Source of the DNA: Ornithinimicrobium sufpigmenti
GTDB lineage: Bacteria; Actinomycetota; Actinomycetes; Actinomycetales; Dermatophilaceae
Direction: 5' to 3'
DNA: 64,000 bases
Assembly (NCBI RefSeq): GCF_004322775.1
Contig: NZ_CP036403.1
Location: 2,418,001-2,482,000 of the forward strand
The number at the start of each line of letters is the position of its first letter. Within the stretch, counting starts at the first letter, position 1. Of the stretch, positions 29,484-39,332 are shown piece by piece. Both the position numbers and the translations under genes were made by a program. The notes below the pieces were generated by a model. That model had not been told where the DNA came from. It ran no database searches and worked only from the letters and a program-made list of their open reading frames with translations.

Positions 29484-30412
29484 TGGGCGCTCCCTTCCCC
29501 GGCGAGCAGGTGGTAGAGGATCGACATGCGGACGGCCACCCCGGCGCTGACCTGGTCCAGGACCAGGGACCGTGCCGCGTCGGCGGCGTCGGCGGAGATC
29601 TCCAGCCCCCGGTTCATCGGCCCGGGGTGGGCGATGACGGCGTGGTCCGGCAGGAGGGCCAGGCGACGGGCGGTGAGGCCGTAGGTGACGGCATACTCCT
29701 TGGCCGTGGGGAAGTAGCCGCCGCTCATCCGCTCGCGCTGCACGCGCAGCATCATCACGGCGTCCACGGTGGGCAGGACCTCGTCGAGGTCGTAGGAGAC
29801 GGTGAAGCCGTCGGCGCGGGCCCAGGCCTCGACCCCGGCCGGCATCAGCGTGGGCGGGGCGACGAGCGTGACCGAGGCGCCGAGCTTGCGCAGGCACAGC
29901 AGGTTGGAGCGCAGCACCCGGGAGTGGGCCAGGTCCCCGACGATCGCGACGTGCCGGCCCTCCAGCGCGCCCAGGCTGCGGCGCAGCGTGTAGGCGTCCA
30001 GCAGCGCCTGGCTGGGGTGCTCGTGGGTGCCGTCGCCGGCGTTGACGATCGAGCAGTCGACCCAGTCGGCGATCTGCCGGGGTGCGCCGCTGGCGGGGTG
30101 GCGGATCACCATCATGTCCACGCCCATGGCGTCGATGGTCAGCACCGTGTCGCGCAGGGACTCGCCCTTGGAGACCGACGTGCCCTTGCCGGTGAGGTTG
30201 ATGGTGTCGGCGCTCATCCACTTGCCGGCGATCTCGAAGGAGGCGCGGGTGCGGGTGGAGTCCTCGAAGAAGAAGTTGATGATGGTGCGGCCGCGCAGCG
30301 TCGGCAGCTTCTTGACGTCGCGGTCCTGCACCTCGTGCATGGAGACGGCCGTGTCGAGGATGTCCAGGATCTCCTCGCGGTCGAGGTCGGCGATCGAGAG
30401 CAGGTGCTTCAC
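29480..30412 (-). CDS. pyrB: Aspartate carbamoyltransferase catalytic subunit
   Basis: 310-residue transferase joining carbamoyl phosphate to aspartate. The carbamoyl-phosphate loop [12 protein letters not shown], the [12 protein letters not shown] segment and the [10 protein letters not shown] loop are conserved. The GTG at 30412 overlaps the pyrR stop (GTGA) and gives the usual short N-terminus KHLLSIADL; a GTG three codons upstream at 30421 cannot be excluded. No pyrI regulatory subunit gene is adjacent. Confidence 0.95.
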   Translation of the reverse strand: MKHLLSIADLDREEILDILDTAVSMHEVQDRDVKKLPTLRGRTIINFFFEDSTRTRASFEIAGKWMSADTINLTGKGTSVSKGESLRDTVLTIDAMGVDMMVIRHPASGAPRQIADWVDCSIVNAGDGTHEHPSQALLDAYTLRRSLGALEGRHVAIVGDLAHSRVLRSNLLCLRKLGASVTLVAPPTLMPAGVEAWARADGFTVSYDLDEVLPTVDAVMMLRVQRERMSGGYFPTAKEYAVTYGLTARRLALLPDHAVIAHPGPMNRGLEISADAADAARSLVLDQVSAGVAVRMSILYHLLAGEGSAQ

Positions 30413-30960
30413 TGGATCCACACCCCCTCGACGCCGTCGAGGTCCGCCAGCCGGACCAGCACGCGCTCGGTGCGCGCGGTCGGCAGGTTCTTGCCCACGT
30501 GGTCGGCGCGGATCGGCAGGTCCCGGTGGCCCCGGTCGACCAGGACGGCCAGCCGGACCGCGCGGGGACGCCCCAGGTCGGTCAGCGCGTCGAGGGCGGC
30601 GCGGATGGTGCGGCCGGAGTAGAGGACGTCGTCGACGAGGATGACGACCTTGTCGTCGATCCCCTGCGAGGGCAGCTCCATGCGCTCCACCGGCCGGGTG
30701 GGCTGGCTGCGCAGGTCGTCGCGGTACATGGTGATGTCCAGCGAGCCGGTGGGCACGTCCGCGCCCTCGACCTCCTGGATCACCTCGGCCAGCCGCCTGG
30801 CCAGGGGCACGCCGCGGGTCGGGATCCCCAGCAGCACCAGGTCCGCAGGCCCCTTGTTGCCCTCGAGGATCTCGTGCGCGATCCGCTTGAGCCCCCGTCG
30901 GACGTCGTCGCTGGTGAGGACCTCTCGACCCTCGGGTGGACCGGTCTGGGCATCATCCAT
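30409..30960 (-). CDS. pyrR: PyrR, pyr operon regulator / uracil phosphoribosyltransferase
   Basis: 183-residue bifunctional protein that binds pyr mRNA in response to UMP/UTP and weakly converts uracil to UMP. The PRPP-binding loop [13 protein letters not shown] is intact. ATG at 30960 behind GAAGGAGACGGGC. It opens the operon pyrR-pyrB-pyrC-carA-carB-pyrK-pyrD-pyrF. The upstream gap to the divergent sulP gene is about 120 bp; no long attenuator was seen there, so regulation near the ribosome site, as proposed for mycobacterial PyrR, is more likely than termination. Confidence 0.95.
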   Translation of the reverse strand: MDDAQTGPPEGREVLTSDDVRRGLKRIAHEILEGNKGPADLVLLGIPTRGVPLARRLAEVIQEVEGADVPTGSLDITMYRDDLRSQPTRPVERMELPSQGIDDKVVILVDDVLYSGRTIRAALDALTDLGRPRAVRLAVLVDRGHRDLPIRADHVGKNLPTARTERVLVRLADLDGVEGVWIQ

Positions 30961-31082
30961 GCCCGTCTCCTTCCCCGCCTCACAGGACGGTGGTTAAAGG
31001 ATGGGTAGTCGGTGCGGTCACTGTACTTTACCGACGGTGGGCCGCCGTCCGGACCCCCGCCGGGGTGGTCTACGTTCGCAGG

Positions 31083-32759
31083 GTGGATCTCGTGCCCGGT
31101 CTGGCGGTCCTGCGCGACTACGACCGCGCCTGGTGGCGCTCCGACGTGGTCGCGGGCGCGACCGTCGGTGCGATGCTCATCCCGCAGTCGATGGCGTACG
31201 CCGAGCTGGCTGGGCTGCCCCCGGAGGTCGGTTTCTACGCGGTGATCGGGCCTCTGTTGCTCTACGCCCTGGTCGGCACCAGCCGCCATCTGGGGGTGGG
31301 CCCCGAGCCGGGGACGGCCATCTTGGCGGCGACCGGCGTGGGGGTGATCGCGGCCGGCGACCCGGGGCGCTACCTGGTGCTCATGGCCGGGCTGGCACTC
31401 GTCGTGGGCGCGATGGCCGTGCTCGGGTCCCTGGCCCGGCTGGGGTTCATCGCCTCGCTGCTGTCCAAGCCGGTGCTCGTGGGCTACATCACCGGGGTGG
31501 GGCTGACCCTGCTGACCAGCCAGATCACCGCCTTCACCGGGGTGCCCGTCGAGGCTGACCGCTTCTTCCCCCGCGTGGCCGAGCTGGCGGTCTCGCTGCC
31601 CGAGGTGCACCTGCCCACCCTGACCGTCGCCGCCGGCTCCCTCGCGCTGGTGCTCGCGCTGCGCCGTCGGCTCCCGCGGGTGCCGGGGGCCCTCATCGCG
31701 GTGGGCCTGGCCACCCTGGTCGTGTCGGTGCTGCCCGGCACGTCGCCGGCGGTGCCGCTGGTCGGCTCCGTGCCCCAGGGGTTGCCCACGCCGGCCTGGC
31801 CCGCCCTCTCCCTGGCCGACCTGTCCGCGCTGGCCCTGGTGGCCGGGGGCGTCCTGATCGTCGGGTTCACCGACAACGTCCTCACCGCCCGGTCCATCGC
31901 GGCCCGGCACGGCTACCGGATCGACCCCAACCAGGAGCTCTTCGCCCTGGGGGTGACCAACCTCTCGGCCGGTCTGCTGCAGGGCTTCCCGGTCTCCTCC
32001 AGCGCGAGCCGGACGGCCGTCGCCGCCGCGCTGGGCAGCCGGACACAGGTGGTGTCCCTGGTGGCGGCGGTCCTGGTGGTCGCCACCTTGCTGTTCCTGG
32101 GTCCGGTGCTGGCGGTCGTCCCGCGCGCGGCCCTGGCCGCGGTGATCGTCTCCGCGGCGATCGCGATCATCGACGTGCCCGGGTACCGCGCACTCTGGCG
32201 GGTCAGCAGGTCCGAGGCGCTGCTGGCGGTCGTGGCGGCGCTGGGGGTCGTCGTCGTGGACATCCTGGCCGGTGTCCTGATCGCCGTGGCGCTCTCGGTC
32301 GTGGTCGCGCTCGGCCGCACCGCCCGTCCGCACGACGCCGTGCTCGGTGACCACCCGGCGCTCGACGGGTGGGTGGAGATGGACACCCACCCCGACGCAC
32401 GGGTCGAGCCCGGCCTGCTCGTCTACCGCTTCGACGCCCCGCTGTTCTTCCTCAACACCGAGCGCTTCCGCAGCAGGGTCCTGGACACCCTGGAGCGCAA
32501 CCCCGGGGAGGAGGACTGGCTGGTGCTGGACTTCGAGGGGGTCGGCGGCCTGGATGCGACGGCGCTGGACGGCCTGGCCGAGCTGTCGGAGTCCCTGGCG
32601 GACCTGGGGCTGAGCCGGATCGCCGTGGCCCGGGCCAACTCCCAGGTGGTCGGCAAGCTGCGGCGGATGCGGCTCTTGGCCCCGGAGGGTCCCCTGCACA
32701 ACTACCCGACGATCAACGGCGCCGTCCGCGACTTCCGCGCGTCGCGCGCGAGCGGCTGA
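31083..32759 (+). CDS. SulP-family anion transporter with STAS domain
   Basis: 558-residue membrane transporter for sulfate, bicarbonate or another inorganic anion. Residues ~1-420 hold 10-14 hydrophobic helices beginning DYDRAWWRSDVVAGATVGAM and IPQSMAYAELAGLPPEVG; the motif SSSASRTAVAAALGSRTQ is typical. The last ~120 residues form a STAS domain (LVLDFEGVGGLDATALDGL). Start is uncertain: GTG at 31083 or GTG at 31092 (with AGGGTGG before it) are the best choices. It lies alone on the plus strand, between nusB and pyrR, which are adjacent in many relatives. Confidence 0.9.
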   Translation: MDLVPGLAVLRDYDRAWWRSDVVAGATVGAMLIPQSMAYAELAGLPPEVGFYAVIGPLLLYALVGTSRHLGVGPEPGTAILAATGVGVIAAGDPGRYLVLMAGLALVVGAMAVLGSLARLGFIASLLSKPVLVGYITGVGLTLLTSQITAFTGVPVEADRFFPRVAELAVSLPEVHLPTLTVAAGSLALVLALRRRLPRVPGALIAVGLATLVVSVLPGTSPAVPLVGSVPQGLPTPAWPALSLADLSALALVAGGVLIVGFTDNVLTARSIAARHGYRIDPNQELFALGVTNLSAGLLQGFPVSSSASRTAVAAALGSRTQVVSLVAAVLVVATLLFLGPVLAVVPRAALAAVIVSAAIAIIDVPGYRALWRVSRSEALLAVVAALGVVVVDILAGVLIAVALSVVVALGRTARPHDAVLGDHPALDGWVEMDTHPDARVEPGLLVYRFDAPLFFLNTERFRSRVLDTLERNPGEEDWLVLDFEGVGGLDATALDGLAELSESLADLGLSRIAVARANSQVVGKLRRMRLLAPEGPLHNYPTINGAVRDFRASRASG

Positions 32760-32801
32760 GCCGACCGGGCTCGTCCAGCCCCCGGGGTGGCCCAGGTAGC
32801 C

Positions 32802-33215
32802 CTAGAGCAGGGTCGCCTTGACCTCGGAGACCCGGGCGAGCAGGCCGTTGACGAAGCTCGGGGAGTCGTCGGTCGACATCGAGGCCACCAGCTCCACCGC
32901 CTCCGAGACGGCCACCATGTCGGGCACCTCGTCGTTCCAGACGATCTCCCAGACCCCGATGCGCAGGGCTGCGCGGTCGACGGCAGCCATCCGCTCCAGC
33001 GTCCAGCCCTGAGACCAGGTGGTGAGGATCTCCTCAATCTCCCGCCAGTGCTCCAGCACGCCCCGCACGACCTGCACCGCATACTCCGGCAGCGGGTGCT
33101 GCGTGGTCGGCGCGGCGATCCGCTGCTCGAGCAGGTCCCCCACGTTCATCCCACGCTGCTCGGCCTCGAAGAGCAGCTCCAGGGCACGCTTGCGCGCGCG
33201 CCGGCGTGCTGCCAC
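32802..33215 (-). CDS. nusB: Transcription antitermination factor NusB
   Basis: 137-residue all-helical RNA-binding protein that helps rRNA transcription resist termination. ARKRALELLFEAEQRGMN at the start and VALRIGVWEIVWND, AVELVASMSTDDSPSFVNG near the end are conserved. Start GTG at 33215 lies 1 bp after the efp stop, so the two are cotranscribed. Confidence 0.95.
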   Translation of the reverse strand: MAARRRARKRALELLFEAEQRGMNVGDLLEQRIAAPTTQHPLPEYAVQVVRGVLEHWREIEEILTTWSQGWTLERMAAVDRAALRIGVWEIVWNDEVPDMVAVSEAVELVASMSTDDSPSFVNGLLARVSEVKATLL

Positions 33216-33216
33216 G

Positions 33217-33777
33217 TCAGTTCACGCGGCCGAGGTAGGACCCGTCACGGGTGTCCACCTTGACCCGGGTACCGGTCTCCAGGAAAAGCGGCACCTGGAT
33301 CTCGGCACCGGTCTGCACGGTCGCCGGCTTGGTCCCGCCGGTGGAGCGGTCGCCCTGCAGGCCGGGGTCGGTGTGGGTGATCTCCAGCTCGACCGACGGC
33401 GGCAGCTCGACGTAGAGCACCTGGCCCTCGTGCTGGGCGATCATCGCGCGGCCGTTCTCCAGCAGCCACTTCGCGGAGTCGCCCATCGCCTCGGGGCTGA
33501 CCGGCACCTGCTCGTAGGTCTTCTCGTCCATGAAGATGTAGTCGGTGCCGTCGTGGTAGAGGTACTGGTAGTCCGAGCGGTCGACGGTCGCGGTCTCTAC
33601 CTTGGTGCCGGCGTTGAAGGTCTTGTCGATGATCTTGTTGCTGGTGACGTTCTTGAGCTTGGTGCGCACGAACGCCGGGCCCTTGCCGGGCTTGACGTGC
33701 TGGAACTCCAGCACCTGCCACAGGCCGTTGTCCATGGACAGGACCATGCCGTTCTTCAGGTCGTTCGTGGTCGCCAC
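33217..33777 (-). CDS. efp: Elongation factor P
   Basis: 186-residue tRNA-mimicking factor that helps ribosomes through polyproline stretches. The first KOW-like domain carries the tip loop [17 protein letters not shown] with Lys, and the C-terminal OB folds follow, ending [11 protein letters not shown]. Length is normal. Start GTG at 33777 with AAGGAAG upstream. It heads efp-nusB; in many relatives aroB lies directly upstream, but here a plus-strand gene is inserted. Confidence 0.96.
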   Translation of the reverse strand: MATTNDLKNGMVLSMDNGLWQVLEFQHVKPGKGPAFVRTKLKNVTSNKIIDKTFNAGTKVETATVDRSDYQYLYHDGTDYIFMDEKTYEQVPVSPEAMGDSAKWLLENGRAMIAQHEGQVLYVELPPSVELEITHTDPGLQGDRSTGGTKPATVQTGAEIQVPLFLETGTRVKVDTRDGSYLGRVN

Positions 33778-33862
33778 AGGCTGCTTCCTTCGGTATGCGG
33801 TGTCAGACGGTCGGGCGGGTAGGCGGACCGCGGCAGGCGCGGCCGGTCCCCAAACCCGACCC

Positions 33863-33868
33863 AGTCTA
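33863..33868 (-). promoter_or_regulatory. Candidate efp -10 element (TAGACT)
   Basis: Minus-strand TAGACT, identical to the element before metK, 86 bp upstream of the efp start. No clear -35 hexamer. Confidence 0.3.
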
Positions 33869-33920
33869 CCGGGACGCTCCAGCCCTCCCCTGGCGCACGG
33901 CATACGGCACAGTGGGCCCC

Positions 33921-35576
33921 ATGAGGTGGACGAGAGCCCTGGCACTTCCGGCTGCGGGCCTGGCCGCGCTCGCCGTGCGCGACCTGACGCAGAAGAAGCA
34001 CGCGATCCGGCACAACTTTCCCGTGCTGGGCCACGCCCGTTACCTGCTGGAGGAGGTCGGTCCCGAGATCCGGCAGTACATCGTCACCGACAACAACTCC
34101 GAGCGACCCTTCAGCCGCGACCAGCGCCGCTGGATCTACGCCTCCGCGAAGCGGGAGAACCCCTACTTCGGTTTCGGCACCGACAACGACCTCGAGCGGG
34201 ACGAGGGGTATGCCGTCATCCGGCACCGCACCTTCGCGCCGGTCCAGCCCGCCGTGCACCCGCACGCGGGTGAGGAGACCCCCGTGCCGTGCGCCAAGGT
34301 GCTGGGCCAGGCGCGTGGACGCACCAGGGCGTTCCGTCCCGGGTCGGTGATCAACGTCTCGGCGATGAGCTACGGCGCGCTCTCGGGCCGGGCCGTGGAG
34401 TCCCTCAACCGCGGCTGCGCCGAGGCCGGTGCCCTGCACAACACGGGCGAGGGTGGGATCTCGGTCCACCACCGCCACGGCGCCGACCTCATCTTCCAGA
34501 TCGGCACCGCCTACTTCGGCTGCCGGGACGAGCGCGGGCGCTTCGACCTGCAGCGGCTGAAGGACCTGGTCGCCGCCAACCCGGTGCGGGCCCTGGAGAT
34601 CAAGCTTTCCCAGGGGGCCAAACCCGGGCTCGGAGGGCTCCTGCCCAAGGCCAAGATCACCGAGGAGATCGCCCAGATCCGCGGCATACCCGTGGGTCAG
34701 GACTGCCACTCCCCCAGCCGGCACGCCGAGTTCTCCGACGTCGACAGCATGCTGGACTTCGTCGAGCTGCTCGCGGCCGAGACCGGGCTGCCGGTCGGGA
34801 TCAAGTCCGCCGTCGGCCTCGTCGACATGTGGGACGAGCTGGCCGAGCTGATGGCCCGCGGGGACCGGGGCGTGGACTTCATCGCGATCGACGGAGGGGA
34901 GGGCGGCACCGGGGCCGCCCCGCTGGCCTTCTCCGACTCGGTCTCGCTGCCGTTCCGGATCGCCTTCCCGGAGGTCTACTCTCGGTTTGCCCGCGCCGGG
35001 ATCGCCGACCGGGTGGTGTGGATGGGCGGCGGCAAGCTCGGGCTGCCGGACAACGCCGCCGTGGCGTTCGCGCTGGGGGTCGACCTGGTCTACGTCGCCC
35101 GCGAGGCGATGATGTCGATCGGCTGCATCCAGGCGCAGCGGTGCCACAACGACCTGTGCCCGACCGGGGTCGCCACCCAGAACCCGTGGCTGGTCCGAGG
35201 CCTGGACCCGGACGACAAGAGCGCCCGCGCGACCAACTACCTCGTCTCCTGGCGGCGGGAGATGCTCAAGCTTGCGGGAGCCTGCGGCGTCGAGCACCCG
35301 GGCTTGATCTCCGGCGACATGGTCGACATTCTGCTCGGCACCCGGCAGGCGACACCGTTGTGGCGGGCGGCCGGCTACGACGACCCGTCCTGGGGTCTGC
35401 CCTCTGCCGAGCAGCAGCAGGAGATCCGGGACCTCATGACGGGCGCGCCCGAGGGCGGCTCGGTGCCACCGTCAGCGACCGCCACCGGGGACGCCTCGAC
35501 GCACCCGACGGCGAGCACGCCGGAGCGGCTCGGGCGTCGCGGGTCGGACGTCATCCAGGACTCGAACACGGAGTGA
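33921..35576 (+). CDS. FMN-binding glutamate synthase-like protein
   Basis: 551-residue protein of the stand-alone glutamate-synthase FMN domain family. One N-terminal hydrophobic helix, then a TIM barrel with [34 protein letters not shown] and the [3Fe-4S] ligands of glutamate synthase in C-x5-C-x4-C form ([12 protein letters not shown]). No glutaminase domain is fused, so it cannot be a complete glutamate synthase alone; related proteins are of unproven function, perhaps membrane-associated flavin oxidoreductases. The ATG at 33921 gives the membrane helix at once. It is divergent from efp and convergent with aroB. Confidence 0.88.
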   Translation: MRWTRALALPAAGLAALAVRDLTQKKHAIRHNFPVLGHARYLLEEVGPEIRQYIVTDNNSERPFSRDQRRWIYASAKRENPYFGFGTDNDLERDEGYAVIRHRTFAPVQPAVHPHAGEETPVPCAKVLGQARGRTRAFRPGSVINVSAMSYGALSGRAVESLNRGCAEAGALHNTGEGGISVHHRHGADLIFQIGTAYFGCRDERGRFDLQRLKDLVAANPVRALEIKLSQGAKPGLGGLLPKAKITEEIAQIRGIPVGQDCHSPSRHAEFSDVDSMLDFVELLAAETGLPVGIKSAVGLVDMWDELAELMARGDRGVDFIAIDGGEGGTGAAPLAFSDSVSLPFRIAFPEVYSRFARAGIADRVVWMGGGKLGLPDNAAVAFALGVDLVYVAREAMMSIGCIQAQRCHNDLCPTGVATQNPWLVRGLDPDDKSARATNYLVSWRREMLKLAGACGVEHPGLISGDMVDILLGTRQATPLWRAAGYDDPSWGLPSAEQQQEIRDLMTGAPEGGSVPPSATATGDASTHPTASTPERLGRRGSDVIQDSNTE

Positions 35577-35582
35577 GCCGGG

Positions 35583-35676
35583 CCGTGTCGCCGGTCGCGG
35601 GCAAACCGTGTCGCCGGTCGGGGGCAAAACCGTGTCGCCGGTCGCGGGCAAGACCGTGTCGCCGGTCGGGGAACGG
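35583..35676. repeat. 23-24 bp tandem array C between convergent gene ends
   Basis: Four units start at 35583, 35606, 35630 and 35654, each beginning CCGTGTCGCCGGTCG and followed by CGGGCAAA-type variants; the last is cut short near the aroB stop at 35677. On the minus strand the core is CGACCGGCGACACGG, one base from array A's core. Confidence 0.9.
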
Positions 35677-36765
35677 TCAGGTGCTGGTGACGGCTGCGTG
35701 GGCGGCCTGCAGCAGTTCCTCCGGCGGGTCGACCAGGCGGGTGGGGCGGGCCAGGCCCTCGAGCGCGACGAACCGCAGGGTGGTGCCGCGGGACTTCTTG
35801 TCCCGCGCCATCGCCTCCCGCAGCTGCTCCCAGCGACCCGCCCCAGCTGGGTACCGGGTCGGCAGCCCTACCGCAGACAGCACGCGCTCGTGCCGGTCCA
35901 GCAGGGCCTGGTTTATCAGGCCCGACCGGTGGGCCAGCTGCGCGACGAAGACCATGCCGACGGCCACGGCGTCCCCGTGCCGCCACGTGTAGTCCTCGAC
36001 CAGCTCCACCGCGTGGCCGTAGGTGTGGCCGTAGTTGAGGACCTCCCGCAGCGAGGACTCCCTGAGGTCGGCCGCGACGACGTCCGCCTTGACCTGCACG
36101 GCCCGGGCCATCAGCTCCACGGCCAGCTCGGGGTCGCCGGCCGGGTCCCTGGCCTCCTCCGGCCTGGCCTCGACGAGGTCCAGGATCCCCGGGTCGGCGA
36201 CGAAGCCACACTTGAGCACCTCGGCCAGCCCGGAGACGTAGTCCGCCGGGGGCATCGTGCGCAGCCACACCGGGTCGCAGAGCACGGCCGCCGGCGGATG
36301 GAAGGCGCCCACGAGGTTCTTTCCCTCGGCGGTGTTGATCCCGGTCTTGCCGCCCACGGCGGCATCGACGACGCCGAGCAGCGAGGAAGGCAGGTGCACG
36401 ACCTCGACCCCGCGCAACCAGCTCGCGGCGACGAACCCGGCCAGGTCGGTCACCGCTCCCCCGCCGATACCGACGACCAGGTCGTCCCGGGTGAAGCCCT
36501 CCTGACCGAGCCGGGCCCAGAGCCGGACCAGGACGTCGGCCCGTTTGGCGGCCTCAGCGTCGGGGACCAGCGCACGCACGACCTGGGCACCGGCTGACCC
36601 CAGCACCTCGGTGGCCTGGTCGACCACGTCCTCCCGCCCCGGCTGGTGGACCACCAGCACCCGGCGGCCGGGCCGGGCGTGCTCGGCGAGCCGGGACACC
36701 GCCCCCGCCTCGATGTGGACGGGATAGGGCCGGTCCTCGCCCACCTGCACCGTCCGGGCGGTCAT
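35677..36765 (-). CDS. aroB: 3-dehydroquinate synthase
   Basis: 362-residue NAD- and metal-dependent enzyme for the second shikimate-pathway step. VVGIGGGAVTDLAGFVAAS (NAD site), HLPSSLLGVVDAAVGGKTGI, and the metal-ligand region NYGHTYGHAVE are all present. ATG at 36765 overlaps the aroK stop (ATGA). Last gene of the aro block. Confidence 0.96.
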   Translation of the reverse strand: MTARTVQVGEDRPYPVHIEAGAVSRLAEHARPGRRVLVVHQPGREDVVDQATEVLGSAGAQVVRALVPDAEAAKRADVLVRLWARLGQEGFTRDDLVVGIGGGAVTDLAGFVAASWLRGVEVVHLPSSLLGVVDAAVGGKTGINTAEGKNLVGAFHPPAAVLCDPVWLRTMPPADYVSGLAEVLKCGFVADPGILDLVEARPEEARDPAGDPELAVELMARAVQVKADVVAADLRESSLREVLNYGHTYGHAVELVEDYTWRHGDAVAVGMVFVAQLAHRSGLINQALLDRHERVLSAVGLPTRYPAGAGRWEQLREAMARDKKSRGTTLRFVALEGLARPTRLVDPPEELLQAAHAAVTST

Positions 36766-37322
36766 GCCGAACCTGTCAGGCCGAGGGCGGCCAGGACCTC
36801 GTCGGCGACCTGCTCGGGATCCTTGCCGCCGGTGCTGACCTGGGCGGTCGAGAGCTGCTCGTAGGTCGGCCGCCGGCTGTTCATCATCCGGGTCCACGAG
36901 GCGCGGGGGTTGACGAGCAGCAGAGGCCTGGACGCGTCGAACCCGATCCGGCGCGAGGCGTCGGCGATGCTCACGTCGAGGAAGACCACCGGACGTCCGC
37001 TCGCCCGCAGCGCCTGCGCGATCTCCTCCTGCATGACCGCTCCGCCGCCGAGAGCCAGCACCCCGCTCTCCTCCTCCAGCGCCCGGACCACCTCGGTGCG
37101 CTCCAGCTCCCGGAAGAACGCCTCCCCGTCGTCGACGAAGATGTCGCTGATCGCCCGGCCCTGCGCGCGCTCGATGGTCCGGTCGGTGTCGTGCACCGGG
37201 ACCCCGAGGCGCGACGCGAGGACCTGCCCCACGGTGGTCTTGCCCGCTCCGGGAGGCCCGATGAGCACCAGGACCGGGCCCGGGTCGCCGTCGGTCGCCT
37301 TCTGCAGCCCCTCGCCGCTCAT
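36762..37322 (-). CDS. aroK: Shikimate kinase
   Basis: 186-residue P-loop kinase: Walker [10 protein letters not shown] near residue 20, shikimate-binding [13 protein letters not shown], and [13 protein letters not shown] at 37322 overlaps the aroC stop by 4 nt, which fixes the start even though the frame is open further upstream. Confidence 0.95.
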   Translation of the reverse strand: MSGEGLQKATDGDPGPVLVLIGPPGAGKTTVGQVLASRLGVPVHDTDRTIERAQGRAISDIFVDDGEAFFRELERTEVVRALEEESGVLALGGGAVMQEEIAQALRASGRPVVFLDVSIADASRRIGFDASRPLLLVNPRASWTRMMNSRRPTYEQLSTAQVSTGGKDPEQVADEVLAALGLTGSA

Positions 37323-38581
37323 GCCTGCCCCTCCGTCACCGGCGTGCGCTGGTGCTCGGCGACCGATGCGAGGTATGCCGCGTGGTTGCGCGCCACCTCG
37401 GCGACCGAGTCGCCGCCGAACTTCTCCAGCACCGCGTCCGCGAGCACGAGCGCGACCATCGCCTCGGCGACCACACCGGCCGCAGGGACGGCGCACACGT
37501 CGGAGCGCTGGTGGATGGCGGTCGTCGGCTCACCGGTGGTGGTGTCCACGGTCCGCAGGGCTCGCGGCACGGTCGAGATGGGCTTCATCGCGGCCCGCAC
37601 CCGCAGCACCTCCCCCGTGCTCATCCCGCCCTCGGTGCCACCGCTGCGGAGGGTGGCCCGGCGGACCAGACCGTCCGGCCCGCGGTCCAGCTCGTCGTGG
37701 GCCTGGCTTCCCCGCCGGGCCGCGGTCCGGAAGCCCTCACCGACCTCGACGCCCTTGATGGCCTGGATGCCCATGAGCGCTCCGGCCAGCCTGGAGTCCA
37801 GGCGCCGGTCCCAGTGCACGTGCGAGCCCAGACCAGGCGGCAGGCCGTAGGCCAGCACCTCGACCACGCCACCGAGGGTGTCACCGTCCTTGCGGGCCGC
37901 GTCCACCTCGGCGACCATGGCCGCGGAGAGCTCGGGGTCCAGGGTGCGGACGGGGTCGGCGTCGAGCCGGTCCGCGTCGTCGGGACCGGGGAGCTGGTCA
38001 CTGGTGGGTGCGTCGTCGTCGAGGCCGGGCACGCCGGCCCGCCCGATGCTCACGGTGTGTGAGACCAGGCGCACGCCGATCGACTGCTCCAGGAAGGCGG
38101 CGGCGACCGCACCTAGCGCGACCCTGGCTGCGGTCTCGCGCGCCGACGCGCGTTCCAGCACGGGGCGGGCCTCGTCGAAGCCGTACTTGGTCATCCCCAC
38201 CAGGTCCGCGTGCCCGGGCCGGGGACGCGTGAGCGGTCGGTTGCGGGCCAGCTCCTGGGGTGCGCCGACGTCGTCGGCCCGCTGCAGCGCCTCCTGCTCG
38301 ACCGGCTCGGGCGACATGACGGCCGACCACTTGGCCCACTCGGAGTTCTCGATCTGCAGGGCCAGTGGCGAGCCTAGGCTGAGGCCGTGCCGCAGTCCGC
38401 CCAGGAAGTGCAGCCGGTCGGCCTCGAACGACATCCGTGCGCCGCGGCCGTAGCCCAGCCGGCGACGGGCCAGGGCGGCCTCCACGGGCGCACGCTCCAC
38501 GCGCACCCCGGCCGGCAGTCCTTCGAGCACCGCGGAGAGGGCGGGTCCGTGGGACTCGCCGGCGGTCAACCATCGCAGCAT
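37319..38581 (-). CDS. aroC: Chorismate synthase
   Basis: 420-residue FMN-dependent enzyme making chorismate from [50 protein letters not shown] and [15 protein letters not shown] are family signatures. ATG at 38581 starts exactly at the conserved N-terminus. Upstream is the prepilin peptidase gene after 25 bp. Confidence 0.96.
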   Translation of the reverse strand: MLRWLTAGESHGPALSAVLEGLPAGVRVERAPVEAALARRRLGYGRGARMSFEADRLHFLGGLRHGLSLGSPLALQIENSEWAKWSAVMSPEPVEQEALQRADDVGAPQELARNRPLTRPRPGHADLVGMTKYGFDEARPVLERASARETAARVALGAVAAAFLEQSIGVRLVSHTVSIGRAGVPGLDDDAPTSDQLPGPDDADRLDADPVRTLDPELSAAMVAEVDAARKDGDTLGGVVEVLAYGLPPGLGSHVHWDRRLDSRLAGALMGIQAIKGVEVGEGFRTAARRGSQAHDELDRGPDGLVRRATLRSGGTEGGMSTGEVLRVRAAMKPISTVPRALRTVDTTTGEPTTAIHQRSDVCAVPAAGVVAEAMVALVLADAVLEKFGGDSVAEVARNHAAYLASVAEHQRTPVTEGQA

Positions 38582-38606
38582 GGTCCCCGATCCTGCCACG
38601 CCGTCC

Positions 38607-39332
38607 CTACAGCGAGAGCATCGTGGTGGTCAGCTGCGGTGCCGCCATCAGCCCCAGCAGGGCACCCACCATCATCGCCGGGCCGTAGGCGAAGTCACCG
38701 GTCCAGCTGACGCGGCGCAGCGCGAGCAGCGCCAGCGCCCAGATACCCCCGACCACGAAACCCCCGTAGATGCCGAGGATCACCTCGGGCCACCCGAACC
38801 AGCCCAGCCCGCCGCCGAGCAGCACCGCCAGCTTGACGTCCCCCAGCCCCACCGCCAGGGACCCCCTCGCCAGGGAGAGCAGCGCGATGAGGAGGTACAG
38901 CCCGCCACCGCCCAGCGCGCCCAGCAGTGCCCGCACCAGCGGCTCCAGACCGCCCCCGACGACCGTGGCGACCAGCATCCCGACACCCAGCGTCGTCATC
39001 GACGGCCACATGATCCGGTCCGGCAGCCGGTGGACGTCCAGGTCCATCGCCGCCAGGCAGGTGCAGGCGAGGACGACGACCACGAAGGTGAGGCTGAGCA
39101 CCAGCGCGACCGGCCAGCCGGGCACCGCGGTGTCCTGCACCTGCCAGATGCGGTGCAGGACGAGCGCGGCCGACACCCCCAGCGTGGGCGGCACCCACCA
39201 GCGCCGGCCCGGCGAGGGCTCGTCGAGCTCGTCCGGTTTGCGGTAGGTCGTCCGCGCCAGCCACCGGGCGACCGGGATCCCCAGCACGGTGCCGACGGTG
39301 CCGGCCACGAGCGGAAGGACCAGGTCGTTCAC
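38607..39332 (-). CDS. Type IV prepilin peptidase (A24 family), peptidase domain only
   Basis: 241-residue polytopic membrane protein with both catalytic aspartates of A24 peptidases: [12 protein letters not shown] and [14 protein letters not shown]. About seven hydrophobic helices. The N-terminal zinc methyltransferase part of full PilD is missing, as in the Rv2551c type found at the same place beside aroE. It would process prepilin-like signal peptides; no pilin gene is in the window. GTG at 39332 overlaps aroE's stop. Confidence 0.88.
   Translation of the reverse strand: MNDLVLPLVAGTVGTVLGIPVARWLARTTYRKPDELDEPSPGRRWWVPPTLGVSAALVLHRIWQVQDTAVPGWPVALVLSLTFVVVVLACTCLAAMDLDVHRLPDRIMWPSMTTLGVGMLVATVVGGGLEPLVRALLGALGGGGLYLLIALLSLARGSLAVGLGDVKLAVLLGGGLGWFGWPEVILGIYGGFVVGGIWALALLALRRVSWTGDFAYGPAMMVGALLGLMAAPQLTTTMLSL

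Noticed and set aside
33795..33920. Earlier start for the glutamate-synthase-like gene
   Set aside because: The extension is antisense to the efp promoter region and reads Arg/Pro-rich; the ATG at 33921 gives a normal membrane helix.
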